In this document: positions 9,476-24,200 of the stretch, piece by piece
Layout of the letters: every line of letters begins with the position of its first letter
Position numbering within the stretch: the stretch's first letter is position 1
Source of the DNA: Pelecanus crispus
Taxonomy: Eukaryota; Chordata; Aves; Pelecaniformes; Pelecanidae
Reading direction: 5' to 3'
NCBI RefSeq assembly: GCF_030463565.1
Contig: NC_134660.1
Span: 4,043,501-4,107,500, forward strand
Length of the DNA stretch: 64,000 nucleotides
Position numbers and translations under genes: made by a program
The notes under the pieces: model-generated
Database searches by the model: none
What the model saw: only the letters and a program-made list of their open reading frames with translations
Told to the model about the DNA's origin: nothing

Positions 9476-11721
9476 TCTATTTTGGTAGTATTTCCATTTT
9501 CTGAAGCATACCTGTCTGACTCAAAGAGCCTCTTCTCCTTGCTATCAGATGTACTATTTCTTCTTTCCTTCCTGTTTCCCTTCTTGTTTAGGTAGACACA
9601 TCCTTCCTGGGGAGCTGAGCAGTCTCCAGGCCGAGCCTCGTCCCATGCCAAAACATCCTTATTCTACATCTCAGACTCCACAGCCAGAGACACTGAACAG
9701 GAGCAGTGAGAAAAAATAAAAATTGAAGGGGCAGAGGAGGAGAAACCCTGTAAATCTTCAAAGGATGCATGAAAGTGTTCTGCACTCTTTTCTGCAGATC
9801 TGCGAGAAGAGTAATTTCACTGATTCCAGGCAGTTCCGATTCTGCTAACGCTCTTCTTGTTGTGTTCTCAGCTTGGAAAACAAAGTTAATGGAAAACTAA
9901 CACCATCATCCAACTTCAGGACAGCGTGGCAGAATATATATTGGCCAACCCTTACCTCACCTCCAGCAGAGTACATCAGCCATGTGAAACTCTTTAAAAG
10001 CATGCCTGGAGCACTCTTTGCCCAGCCCCAGAAGAGCAGCTGCGTGGCTGTCCTGCTCCGCTGCTTGGCCTGGCCTGGCCTGTCCTGCTGCTGAGCGCAC
10101 TCCAGTAGAGGGGGCTCTGAACCTGTCTGGTTAAAAAATAGGAACCATTCTGCTTGTGGAGCGGGCAAAACGACTGAAGAGAAGAAACAGGAGGAAGGAT
10201 GTTAAAAATATTATATGCGTTTAGATCACTCCTTGCTTCTGAGCTGGCAGAGCCTGGACTGTTTATAGAGCAGTACTAATGAAAAAGCACAAGATTAAAT
10301 GCTTGTTACTGTGTCAGGGCTTCAAATCATCCCAGAGATCACTTTTTCTCTACACCTATGGGTAGTATATTTTGTTACTGTGGAGAATTTCTTTCATTTT
10401 CAAATATTTTCAAGCCACCTACTGATCAGTGATTAATTATGTGCTTTTTTCACTTACAATTGGTATCAGAGAAATGGCTTTCCCAGGGTTCACAGAGCAA
10501 GCAGGTCAGCCCTGCCGGATGTCAGCTGTTCCTTAATATTTACAAAAGGCAGAGAACCTCTCTTTGTCTCTTTTTCTATCCGTATTCCTCTACAGGACTT
10601 TATAGCACTTGTTTTGCCACACTGACAGGCAATCCGTTTCTCATATCACCTACCAGTTCCTGACTTTTTGCACTAGCAGCTCCAACTTGCAGGATTTGCT
10701 TTCTTCCACCAGAGTGGAAGCTGAGAAAGTTTCTTTGGAGAATTGCAAAGCACAGATCCAAGGGAAAAAATCTAAGAGGACATAAATAATTTCTAGGGTA
10801 AAAGACAAACAATTCATAGAAGGAAAGAGTCATTTCCAAATACGGATTACTAGAACCAAGTCCATATATAGCTTAAAAACACTGTAGCATCTTTACAGGC
10901 AGCTCTTTCCACTGTGGTCATGAAGCTTAATGAGCTTTTATTTCAAAGCCAGTACACAAAGAATTAAGAGAGAATCCAGTGTTGTCAGACAACCATTTAG
11001 TTGAACTAGAGTTAATCTAAATACTGAAGTCACCAGTCCTGCTCACCAAGGTCTAAGATAAAGACAAAATTTTCAAGTTCTGCCACCCTATTCTCCCCTC
11101 TAGGTCCTCGTTCCAGCAACAACCTCACCAGTGACTGAGCCTGTAAAGAAAACACCCTGTAATAGACGTCAGCCATACACAGGAGAGCCTTAGAAGCTAA
11201 GTAAGTGTGTAATTGCTTTGTCTTCAGTTTGCCTGTATTCAAAAAGCCTTAGAGACCAATTACTCAAATTAAAAAAAAAAAAATCCCTCTTCCCCTCATC
11301 TGAAAACCCAAAAACATGCAGGCAGATAATTACCATTTGTTGTGTGGAGAACAAGCACTATGCAAAGAAGCTGGAAAACAAGCACTAACACCACTAGTAT
11401 ACAGGGACCACGCAGTAGGTTTGTCTTAAGTAAATGCGGGTGTACTTTAAATATTAACCAAGTTCTGTTGTGACTGGGTTCCTAACAACATAATTATTCA
11501 GAGTAACTTGCAACTTAGAGTTGCTAGAATCATCAAGTTTGTTTGGGTATGAGTAGGATGAGAGATGAATACACTTCACCAGTTTTGCAGAGACAAGATA
11601 AAGCAATCACCCTCCCTTTTACAGCAATAAACTTCACACAGGATACATGAAGCATATCTGAAGTAGTTCACTGCTCACCCCCACAGGTACCAGTTTTTAA
11701 CTCACCACACAGTGAACTGCA

Positions 11722-14700
11722 GTCAATCTACAAATGTTTCATTTTTATTACAAAGTATGAAAGGCAGAAAATACTGTACCTAATACACAGGAGGCTGAAA
11801 CTTAGAAAGAACGTTAAAAAATCCGAATAAAACTACATAGGAAGCAGGAAATAGCATAAAAGGATGCAACATTCCACTTTCAAGCGATTTCAGAAAATTG
11901 CCTTAAAATTTACAGAGTTTCAACAATATGGTTCCATGACTCAGGTGTTAAAATCCATTGTAACAAAACCTTTTGTATTTTCTCCATAAAAATAAAGGAA
12001 TATAGGGACACTGCAGTTATCCATGTCAACAACATATGTCTGTTGAATAGCAGGATACTAGGATTCCTCTAGGACAGTATAGTAGTGAAGTTGCAAATCT
12101 CAATACGGAAGGTGGAGAAAAGAAGGACAGAAGTAAAACTACTATTGCTTTAACATATTTTAGTGAGAACAAGAAGTCAGGAATCTCATATGGATGTTTG
12201 TACAATCATGCTACAAAGATTACACCTTCAGGAAATTACCACAACGGGACTGTGAATGGGAAGAGCAGAAGGGAAAACACACATAAAAGTAAACATCTCC
12301 TACTTGACTATTGGTAAGAAAAATGCTTCGGCGCAACAGATTTAAATTACATTTTACACTGCTAGCAACCCAAGTTTGGAAAAAAAAAAGGTTCTTTTTA
12401 AATAGTAGATTTCATATTTACCAGGTTGTCAAAAAAACTAACTCAACCCTTCTCAGCTGTACTGGGACTCTTTCATTCACTGGTTCTTGCATTTCTGCCT
12501 TTGTTCAGATTTGACAGCCCGATCCTCATCTCTAACAGCGGAGACTTGGGAGTCACACGTCTTGCAAACAGGAAAGCAAAACTCCAAGGTATGAGAGTTG
12601 GAACACGGGCTTACACCTACTCAGGGCCACAATAATTTTTCAGAAAAAAGCTTATTTCTTCATTTTGTTAGATTTTCTGAAAAGAAATAAACTTGATGGA
12701 AGCCACACAATTTTTTTTTATTTATTTTTATAATTATAGAAATTCTAGCTTGATGCTGAGTATCAGAGGTTGCACAAAAGGCCACTAAGATACTTGGCAG
12801 GCAAATTTATCATCTGAAATCAAGCAGCAGGAAGCCAGTCTCACAAGTGGCTTTGACTCGGGGGTCTGCCATGAATTGCTAGATGAGCGTTCAGTGACTG
12901 GTATTCTATTGCATTTTTAATTACTGTTTTTAGTGCTGGTGAAAGGTGCTGATCAGAAGTTCTGGAGATCTCTTCCTAAAAAAAAAAGGAGTCAGGGGCA
13001 TGCTAAATTCCTCTCAATATCCTTGAGAACAAGACATGTCTGACTTCTTGGGTAAGCAGGGGGAAATACAGCTGCATCTCTTTAGTAAGTATGAGAAAGT
13101 GCTCTTTAAGTGCCACATACAATTAATTCCCTGGATTCTCTACAGAGATGAAGAGAAATGGGGACATAGCGGACAGTACCTTGCCCATTCCAGGACTGAT
13201 TTTGGACAACTCCTTTTAATGTCTGCTGTACAATAAATACAGGCCTGCTCTGGCATATTGGTCTGACAGTGGAAAGCAGTAAATACGTATGAGAGAGAAC
13301 TTGTGTTAACTGACAGGATAACACAGCATGGATTTGAGGTGGTAGAACCATTTTGCTAAGCAGCAGTGGGAAGACCCTCCAGCACTGACAGAACTGTAAC
13401 TGTGCAATCGATTGAGCCAAGAGCTTACCCTTGCTGCCGTTCATCCTTTTCAGTATGTCCTGAAAGACTTAAAACACCACTAACATGAGGAACTGACAAG
13501 TTCAAGAATTTAGGTTGTGTGAATTTACACACAGCAGCTGCATTTTTTCTACCACAAAAATTAGTTACCCAAAGAATCCAGCTACATCTTTACACAACCA
13601 ACCTGCCACTACTGCCATCATGTTCAGACGGTAGAAAAGAGGATTTCCCCAAACGCCGTCCAGTTCCTAAGCAAAGCAAAAGGGACTCTGGGTGACAAGC
13701 AGCACTACATTACTTAGGTCGGCCTTGCAAGATTGTGTCAGTCTCAGAATACAGAGCTTCAGTTTAACATTAACAGTATTGTCAAGTGCTCACATTTTTG
13801 TTGTTCAGTAGAAACAGATGAGGGTGCACTAGATACTGACAACCATAGCCAGTTTAGGATTTCAGTGACTGTTGTATTTAACATTTTATACAAAACACAG
13901 ACAAATGCCTACCATAAAAGGGCTGAGGAAAAGATGACTCTCCCCCTAATCTTACCAAAAATGTACTTGTTAAAGTGCCATCTGCAAGAGAACAGAAACA
14001 GACACACTCAGCTTTCTTCATTTACATTTAAAACAAGCACAAGAGCATCTGTGAATTCCAATATATTGGACTCCTCCCCTCACCTAGTCTCTGGCAGGCA
14101 GTGATCTACAGTCGAGCCTGATGCAGCTTTCTCATTGCAACACCAGGCAAAAATAGATCTTTTTACTATTATCCAGAACATTCAGGAGAGTAATTACAGC
14201 TAAGTTTTGAAAGGATCATTAACTTTGACTTATGAGAGGCAATGCCTCCCCCGTTAAGTACATTTCAAGGTTCCATAAGGAACAACCTGTATTATCAGTC
14301 TCTTTTCATATCATTCTTTGAAACCACTGTTTTCTTTCTAAATAGATTGTCAAAGCACTCAAATCCTTGCCTTTTAAACCCCTGCACACAGAAGTACAAT
14401 TCCCATAGACGCAACCTACCACAGCCCATTTCATTTAGACAATTAACAGAGTTGGCATACTACACACTTAATTCGACATCCAACTTGTTTTCTGCAGGTT
14501 TTCACCTCACTAATGAGGTTTACGTGATCAAGATCTCCTGGTTGAAAGCCAATATGCTATCAACAGGTTCTCCACATAATAGTAGGAATCTACAGAAAGC
14601 TTGGTTTAAACACAACATAACAACCAAACAATAGCTTAGTATCTTGAATTAATCAACCGGAGAAGTGATACAGAACTACTCAAGTCAGAGAAAAATATTT

Positions 14701-17700
14701 CTGTCCCAGTCTTGTCTGTACCAACAACAGCATGTGATTTTCTGCTTTGATAACCTCACTGATGCTCAGACTTTTCCCTTATGTTACTTTATACTCAAGG
14801 GATATGAGGCACTTGAAAGCAGTTGCTCTGCATCCTCCAAGCACAAAATAATTGCAATCAAATATCAAAGTATTTATTTTCATAAACTTTGGAAAAAGTA
14901 ACACTTCTGGGGATTTTACACCCAACATAATTGAATGTTAAGCAGGTGAACTATGATAAACTATATCTTCTGATTCACAGGCTACAGTGACAAGTCTCGG
15001 GGTTTTATTTTACCCTGAAAATAAACTTGAACCAGCAAGTAGACAGTTAGCTCCCTGCCACTGTGTCAGCAGGTGCTGGCAAAAGGGCACCAAAGCCTCT
15101 CACTTCCTGCTCTATATGGAAGTGCCATTTGCACTACAGAACATCTCACCCATGAGGATTTTCATGTCTTTTCAGTCATTAACCTTTCAAGTGACTTCTC
15201 TGAAAAGAAGCTATTTTAAGCAGCATTTCCCTGTTCCGAAACAGCCTCTAGTGATTTCAAATGTAATTTTGTATGAAGAATGACAATGGATTATGCCCAA
15301 AGCAATATGCTGTAGATCCAGAAGGTACCCCAACTAGCTAAACAAACAGGATATAGGCTTTATTTAGAATCCACTGGAGCCTACAAGATTCTTTCACTTG
15401 CCTTTGACAAGTTTGGGGTGAGCACCCAATTCCAGAAATGAATTTCAAGCAGGTTTATGGGTGGAAGGACTGACACTGGATTCTCTTCAGGTTCATAAAA
15501 GGATTGTTTTCCAACAGCAGCAAAAGCTACCTGGCTATTCAGACTACTAGCCCCCTTATGCATGTCTCTTATCATCATCTTAGCGTAAGAGATTTTATTC
15601 CTAGAGGAATACACCGCATTTGCCATTTAGTATAGCCTATGGAGTCTTTTAGTGACTTCACTTTCAACTAAATTATGTCTTTTTTAAAGCACAATGCTAC
15701 AGTTGCAAAAGATGCATTCATCTTTTACTCATGACATCTATACAAGAATGAGACTTTGAAGCATTAAGGGGACTACAGAGAGTACTAATATTACAGGTAG
15801 TTCCCTCTTAGTAACACAGTATATTATGCATACCGTTTGTAATTAAACGGTACATGACAAGCCTGTGTACGTGTTTTTATATGAGTATCTAAAGCTGTGA
15901 ATGCCATTACATGCTTCTGTTAAGAAAATCCTAATTTTCACTTCATTCTGCATAAGTATTTTCCAGTTTAAGATGAAGTGCTATTGTAAAAAGCGATAAC
16001 CTAACTGTTTGGCTAACACTGTTCTGACCTCTAGATCAGATCTGTCTGCAGAACACACTACTCTCAGCACTGCTGCTAATAAGCAAAACTGACCTTCAAG
16101 TCAAATCAAGCTTTCTGTCAAAAATCCCACAACTGTACACAGAATGTCATCGACAAAACATGAGCTTGAACTGTGTTAGTCTCTTGGTTCTCCAATACTA
16201 AAATGGGTGAATGGAATAAAGCTGTCCCTAATGAATTCCTATCAAATTCACAAGGCAGTGCTTTTCTGAGCTCCATGTTGAGAAGCTGCCTGTAGAAGAA
16301 TATTTCTGCATTTCCAGAATGACAAAACTTTTCAGATTCTGTTCTGTATTTGACAGCGCTTTCAGTGTCAGCTTCAGCTTCACTGTTTCACAGTAATCGC
16401 TTTTCCCAACTTGCCTTTCCTGCATAAACTGACAAGATTCAAGTTTGCCAGTGTCCTACTATTTATAATGCTGCCTCCAGTTGCAGGTGAATACTCATTA
16501 GGTAGAAATACAATTTTGATAGTTTCTGACATTTACATCAAAACTCAGCTGGTATACCCTTACAGACCAGCTACGGTTGTCATGTCTTCATTGGGAGAGT
16601 ACTGCAGAGCATTCATCCAAGTAGCTATGCTATCAACGAAGATTTTTATCTTGCCTAATCCACTCAGCTTTGATTGAAAAGTATAACTGTAGAGCAATCC
16701 ACTAGTCAAAACAGAAACAGAAGCCCTTGGGCACATCCCCAAAAGATGAGAGGATGACAAGTGCTAAACCTTAGCCTCTATGGCACGGTTTCTTCCCTTT
16801 TAAATCCATCTTTGTGCATTACATTAGGGAATAATTTCTTTCAGAGAAACAGCTTTCATTTGGATAGCGGACCAGCTTTTCCAACTCATCTCGCTCATTC
16901 AACAAGACCTGACAGTACAAAGCAAATACACTTTGGAAAAAAAGATTGCTTTGCACTCCTTTCAAGAACTCCCTGGAACACAGGCCAAACGCAAAGAAGC
17001 TCCAAGGTACAGGCTAACCACAAAATCTTGCTCATATTATTTGCCAATCAAGCAAGCTACAAAGTGTGAAACCATTTTATTTTGGTTTAGATAGTAAGTC
17101 TTCCGAGGGGAAATCGTTTGATTGGAAGTGTCAATCCCAAGTCCATTACAATCACATTTTTTCAGGAGTCGTTTACCTCCTGGGAGCTTAAGTCATGCAC
17201 GTATCTTCTTTCTGAAACCTATTACTGTTCTGTTAGCTAACACAACTGCAGGATACACACAAATTCAGTTATAATTTAAAAATAAGGACTACCATAGTAA
17301 TAACTGCCTCTAGCATCAGAAAAGTGTAACGAAATTGTGCAACAAGTATTTGTACTTCACAGCACCAGAAAATTTTGCCCAGGTAACCAGGTATAGAGAG
17401 CCAAGGCAACAGTTAATTCTGGCAGGCCTTTACTGCCAGGGAGCCTGCAGTGCTACTGTGATTTGTATCAACGAATAGATCCTGCTTGGGCACATGGAAG
17501 TGAATCACATATCAAAAGTAAGAATTAGGGAGAAAAAACCTTACTCAATAGAAAGTTAGCCCAATATATAAAAAACATACAAATGTTTAAACAGTTTAGA
17601 GGCAGCAACAGCAGGAATGATAAAGATTCCTGCCAAGGTGGCTGTTAACATCAGTGTCTTTTTCCCCACCTTGTTTTGCACTTGCATCTATTAAACTAGT

Positions 17701-18047
17701 TGGATGCACTGCCTCAGCTGGCTGACAAATACATGGACATATGCAGCAACTTAGAAGCCTGCAAGCTTATTAATACAGTCAACAAACAAATATACAGAAC
17801 TTTAACTGAGGGGCAGGGAGGGGGGGAAAGGAAACCAGAACCCAGAAGGTCCAAGAGGCTCAGCATGTCTCTGCATTTGAGAGTCTTGGAGAGACAGAAG
17901 ACACCTGCCATGGATTCTTGTAACAGTTTCTTGTAACAGTAGATGGAAAGCAACAACAGATACTGGCCACTTGACTTGTGTTGTTCTTACTTTAGAGGGG
18001 AGGGGAAATTATACAGCCCTGCCTCAATGTGGCATGAAGCAGTAATG
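11722..18047 (-). other. DCAF7: DCAF7 3' untranslated region (putative, about 6.3 kb)
   Basis: From the DCAF7 stop codon to the AATAAA at 11749-11744 the sequence is AT-rich and free of recognisable interspersed repeats and exons, in contrast to the repeat-bearing region beyond it. Human DCAF7 also has a very long last exon. Other AATAAA hexamers on the minus strand (around 12715-12730, 14873, 15358 and 17068) offer shorter 3' ends. The distal end is inferred from the hexamer and the change in repeat content. Confidence 0.55.
11744..11749 (-). terminator. DCAF7: Distal polyadenylation signal of DCAF7 (AATAAA)
   Basis: Canonical hexamer on the minus strand (TTTATT on plus), followed by sequence containing T/G-rich stretches (ACATTTGTAG). 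It is the last good hexamer before the repeat-rich intergenic region. Confidence 0.45.
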
Positions 18048-18220
18048 TTACACTCTCAAAATCTCCAGGCAGTTGTTGTAGCAGATAGCTATCCAGTCTG
18101 GCTGAGTTGATGCCCACTGTACATTGTTGATTTCTCCCTCAGCTGTATAGGCCAAGATAGGGTCCTCAATGGCACGAGGCATTTGCTGGATATCCCAGAT
18201 GAGAGCCTGATGGTCATCCG
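18048..18220 (-). CDS. DCAF7: DCAF7 exon 7 coding part and stop (residues 286-342)
   Basis: Starts CGGATGACCAT after TTTGCAG, encodes [12 protein letters not shown] to NCLEILRV and ends with TAA at 18050-18048. The exon continues into the long 3' UTR. Confidence 0.97.
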
Positions 18221-21200
18221 CTGCAAATGGAAGAGAAAATCACAAGTAGAATCAACGTATAACGAGATCACCATACATGACAGTACTAACAGGCACATAG
18301 TCCAAGAAGCTACTACGATATGCCTGTTGCAGTCCCAGTGCGTATTCAGGCCAGAGATACAATGACACAACTATGGTCCAAAAAAATAAGCTTGGATCAT
18401 TATACATTATCCAGGACAGAGCTGAAAAAACAAATGATCAGTGGAACTCATATCAACTGAAAACATTTAAGAACTAGATTGCAAAAAAAATAAGGTGCAT
18501 TAAAATAATACAGCTTAGCCAAAGCGGATGCACAGTCTGGGCACTGGGCTCACTACTTCCACTCCAGTCGGTGTCTATTTCCATACAAATTTTAGGAAAG
18601 TCATTAATAAAGGGCTTCTAAACTGCAGGCATTCTTTAGCAAAAAGCAGGCAGAGAACTGCATAAACTTTTGGAGAGAGAGAATTTTGCAAATGCAGTGA
18701 GAGACTCTCAGAGGTTCACCAACACAGCTGGACAGGAATGGATCACACCTACCTGCTGTACAAATGTGGCAGGAAGAATGAGGCGCCCAAGCAATTCCAT
18801 TTACACATGCTCTGTGGTTGTTTAACCTGGCAACAGGAGTGCAGGGAACTCGGACATCTAGAATCACAACCTTGAGAAACAAAACCCAACTAAATTAATA
18901 ACTTGCATTTTCTTTTTTTATTTGCTTCTTCAGAAAACCAAGTATTTTGAGCCAAGACTATAAATACAGCCCTTTCCTAAAGGATGCAGTTGGCAAGCAA
19001 ATACTGTTCACAAAGAATAGCTTCTAGTTGGTTAGTGTGTCTCAAAAGGAGTCAGACCTCACAGTGAGGGCTTGCAAGTTATGCAACAAGGGCAGACGAA
19101 TTATGCTCCCCTGAAGCAGCACAAGATATGCTGCCTTTTGTGCTGAACTGAGAAAGAACAAGGTAACTAAAACACTTACAGTTAAGATTTCATGCGAAAA
19201 CTATTGCCCAACTGGCTCACAGACCCCTCAAACACCAGCTGAAATGTATACGAGCCATAGAGATCTTCAAGTTTATAACGCCAAAATTAAAGTAGTAACT
19301 CCTACTGAAGTCCCTGCACTAAGAATTGGTCCTGAATCATAGAATCGTTTAGGTTGGAAAAGACCTTTAAGATCATCCAGTCCAACCATTAACCTACACT
19401 ACCAACTCCACCACTAAACCAATTAAGGGCAGAGTCATAATTTCAGGTTTCCTGCTGTGCTGGCTGGATTATTTTTTAATGAAAGTAAAACTAGGAATCA
19501 TTAAGGTTGGGAAGGAGCTCTAAGATCATCAGCCCAACCATCAACCCAACACCCCCATGCCCACTAAAACATGTCCCAAAGTGCCACATCTACACAGTTT
19601 TTGAACACCTCCAGGGATGGGGACTCCACCACCTCTCTGGGCAGCCTCTTCCAATGCTTGGCCACTCTTTCAGTAAAGAAATTTTTCCTAATATCCAATC
19701 TAAACCTCCCCTTGCGCAGCTTGAGCCCATTTCCTCTTGTCCTATTGCTAACTACTTGGGAGAAGAGACCAACACCCCCCTCACTACACCCTCCTTTCAG
19801 GCAGCTGTAGGGAGCGATGAGGTCTCCCCTCAGCCTCCTCTTCTCCAGACTAAACACCCCCAGCTCCCTCAGCTGCTTCTCATAGGACTTGTGCGCCAGA
19901 CCCTTCACCAGCTTCACTGCCCTTCTCTGAACACGCTCCAGCACCCCAGTGTCCTTCTTGTATGAGGGGCCCAAAACTGGACCAGAATTCAAGGTGTGGC
20001 CTCACCAGTGCCGAGTACAGGGGGACGATCACTGCCCTGCTCCTGCTGGCTACACTATTCCTGACACAAGCCAGGATGCTGTTGGTCTTCTTGGCCACCT
20101 GGGCACACTGCTGGCTCATGTTCAGCTGCTGTCAACCAGCACCCCCAGGTCCTTTTCCACCGGACAGCTTTCCAGCCACTCTTCCCCAAGCCTGTAGCGC
20201 TGCATGGGGTTGTTGTGACCCAAGTGCAGGACCCAGCACATCATACTCCAGTTCAGCTACTGACACTGCCCCCTTACTTTAAAGAACTGACTACTAATTA
20301 CTACCAAGCCACCTCCAAAGAAAAAAAAAAACCACAACCACTTGCACCTGCGGAAGATGAGCTGCCACCTTACCTCCATGCCATCCATGGCCATTGTAGC
20401 AAGATAGTTGGGATCCTGCTTATTCCAGCAGAGACGCAGCAATGGATGGTGCTGTGGGTCCTCATAAATTATGGTGCTGTGTTCCAGATGACGGAGATCG
20501 AACATCCTCACTGAGCCATCTGCACCAACTGAAGCGAACATATCTCTCCCGCCACCTGCACGGCTAAACGCTATGTCATACACCTGCTCAGTAACAGGAC
20601 AGAGAAAAACATAACCTTAGTTTCAGTGAGCACACTGCCTCCTAATTCACAGTAAAATGGATTTTACATATGGATAGCAGATCTAGTTGCGACATTCTGT
20701 CAAATACTTGATGTTCCTAGCAAGTTTTCAGTTATTACACTTGACAAAAGGAGGCGGAAAAACTTAAAAGGGTTATGTCATTATAGGATCATTCACCGAA
20801 ACTAAATATATCCATTTCCCAGACTCAGATTTTTTTATATTAATTGCTGAAAAGTGATATTATGTTAAAATGAAAGAATATTGCAAGTTGTTTATTGCCT
20901 TTGATACACATTCGTTTTCAATTCCAGTTTGACATTTTACCTCATTTTTCTAAAATATTCCGGAGCATAAGCTAGTAAAACAAGCATATTCAAGTCCAGA
21001 TTCTGTGATGAGTAAACAGAGTAGTTTTGATAGCCAATAGTATAGTTTTAGTTTGGTACTCAAAACTGTATATCTTAATCTTAGATAAATTATCTTTTTG
21101 GATTATTAGGTTTTTCAAGAAAAAGGGGGAAAACAGAAAAGTTCTGTTCCTTTTCTACCGCTTAAAAAATATGCAATGCAAGCCATCAAAAAAAAGCCGT

Positions 21201-24200
21201 CACCTCTTTGTCATGTGCGATAAGCTGGGTCTTCACATGGCCAGAGACCAGATTTACTCTTCCCAGAACCTGTCCTGTCTCCAGACCCCAAATAGTGCAG
21301 GTTGTGTCGATACTAGAGGTACCTGAAACAAAACCACTTTGGTTAGAAAAATTAATATTCCCACAAATTCTTCAATCACTTACTGGATTAATGTAATATC
21401 CTCTGACATCTACAGATCAAAATAGCTACAAGAACAGCATACAATTAAAATCAAGAATGTCAAACAGCTAACAGTCTACCATGCATTTAAATGACCCAAA
21501 CCTTCTAGCTGCAGAAACAGTCTTCCACACAGGAATAAAGTGTAAATAGCTCATGTCTACTTCAATCTATTCAGAAGCCTGATGCAATGCCAAGATGAAC
21601 TTTCCCATCCTGTAAGTCTCATGTGCATGCCAAAACCAAAATTTAATCATAGTGTTGTGATAGCATATTATTATTAATTGATTGTTTCTGTGGACTGAAG
21701 GTAGGGCTAGCAGTAAAGCCTTAAGAGATGAGAGATGCAACACACAAAAAATAAATCATGTAGTAAATAATTACTAAGACCTATTATCACTGTTAGTCTC
21801 TGGGCAAATCCCCCTGGCATAAATGGCTGTACTCTTCTGGGAAACAAACCTCTGCTGGATCAGTCATCTCGGATTCACAATTTGTCCCATAGGCTATAAT
21901 TAAACCTTAGGCATTCAGCCCCCTCCTCCAACTGACTTAAGGGCTCCTGGCTTTACTCCTGCTGCTGAAATACCTTCACAAAAGAAAAAGCTTAGTACAT
22001 AGTTTTCTATCCACTCCAGAACACACCAAAATAAGCAGAGTTCATTTACATCATTACTTCGCACTACAACAATAGCTCACCAGCCCTGAAGACTGAGACT
22101 CCCTTATCTGCAGATAAGGAACACCCCTAATCCAACCTAAGCGACCCATTCTGTACTGGACAGGGCACCTTTCAATGCAAAAGAGTCTCCATGAGCTGCT
22201 TTTTTTCCATTTTGTTTTGTTATTTTTAACCCAAGACAATGGCAGTTTCTCTAATGTAGAAGTTTGTCCACTGGTTAGTTATCAAATTAACCAGTGATAT
22301 GCAATGACACAGCAGTCAGTCCGAGTCCAGACTTCACCAGACTAAATTCAAAAGCGTGTCTTTTCCATGCTGAAAATGTAGCATTTTGTCAGTCTCACCT
22401 AGAAGGTAAGGATCCACTTCATTCCAGTCAAATGATGTTAGTGGAGCACAGAAATCAGAGTTCTTGTTATTGTTCAGCAAACACTCCAGCCGGGTCTCTG
22501 TTTCACCCACCTTTAGAAAAAGTGAAACATCTGACTTAAATAGCAACATCACAGGACTTGTTCCACTTGCACTTCCAAAACATAAGGTGTTAATCCTGGG
22601 TTTCTTTCCTCTCAGCTTTACATCCTAAAGCTCTGGAAAACACAATCACCATCTCTGTCTTCAATAAAGTGATTAAAACAGCAACTACTATCATAATTCT
22701 GCTTCTCCTGTAATCTTCATATTTAGTCACATTATTGCAGTTAAGAAAACAAATTATCAGGTGCTCTGACTTGATTTTGTGTCTTAACCTCCACACTGTA
22801 GCAAGAGGAAGACACCCTGAAAGGAAAATAACTCACTTCAAAAAAAAATCTGGTCTTGAGTGAAAGTGAGATCAATACGCAACACAATTCATATCATGGT
22901 TTATCTTTTTCTAGGGAGGATTTACTCACTCTCCACACCCGCAGATAGTCACCACTGGTTGCTAGCAGGTCTGGATATACTCCCTTGGTGTCTGGGATCC
23001 ACATAAGCTTTGTGGTAGGGTAGGGGTGATCAAAGGTGTTCCTGCAAATGAATTCTGAGCTCTCTTCATCCAAACCAACAAGCTGCACCTATAAGAAGCC
23101 ATATTTAAAAGAAAGCATTTTATCAAAATACTCATTTATAATTACAGCATGAAGACTGAGTGTATTTCAGAAGGACACCTTCTGTAGTCTCAAGGACAAT
23201 ACAAAAGGATCATCATGTCAATGGAATGAGAAATGGTTAAAACTTTGCTTCCTAGCTGGGGCATGTAAGCAAAGTGAAGTATACATAATCACCACAGTAC
23301 TTTACTTTGAAGAGATGATCTCAAATGAATCGAAATCCAATCCTAAAGGATTAAAGACCACCCTTCTCTTTTCCACATTGCAAAGCCTAGTTTAAATCAC
23401 AGACTTCAACTGCACAAACATTATTCCAAGTCATCTTTAACTGAACCGATGCCGACAATGTCATCTTCGGAGAGCAGGACAAGCTGTAGTTTGCATGACA
23501 GCCACCCCAATTAAAGCCCACATCATGGAGCTCTTGGCCATAACCCTGCAGATTGTGACAGATCATGTCAGCTAGCTATCAAGCTGTTTTCAGCATCACA
23601 TTAACTAAAACATTCTGTCACAACTGCAGAAAATTACGGTACAGATTCACATCACAGAGTCAGAAACTAAAATAGAATTCAAACTCAAAAAAAATTGGGA
23701 AGCTAAATTATTTAAATAATTATTCAAATGTTTTCTGTGAAGAGACCACAAAAGCAGGTCTGCCAAAAGATTCTAGGTAACTGAATTCCAAATTAGGTTT
23801 TTTGCACAGTAGTGTGGCAGTGGGAAGGGCTAACTTGCCCAGTTGTGAGAGTGATGCAAGAGAGAGCAGACAAGAAACTATCTCCACATAGCTTAGACAT
23901 GACAACACCTGAAGTAATGCTTGAAGTCCCAGACATTATGTTATTAGAAAAATATTGACATGTCAGAAAGTGTTCATAGAACAATATGGTGCTGGGAGGA
24001 TATGTTTAACCTAGCAGTGACTACAAGACCTAAACAGGATGAAAGCCCCACTGTGTTAAATGCTGTTCAAACACAAACATTATGGGGACAACTCACTACA
24101 ATTAATTTGTAAGCTGGTCATGGTAGGAACTTCCTAGTACTTTCCACACAGCAGCTTCCTCCTGGAAACAGTGGCCCAATGGATTTTTTCAAAGATGTTT

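Larger units (their letters stand above)
5851..11721. other. Intergenic region between MAP3K3 promoter and DCAF7 3' end
   Basis: Apart from the decayed repeats listed separately (6806, 7430, 8030 and 9318), I see no exon-like conservation. TACO1, which lies between DCAF7 and MAP3K3 in human, was looked for on the minus strand and not recognised. Short A and T runs (for example 8931-8944 and 11269-11283) are the only other simple features. Confidence 0.5.
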
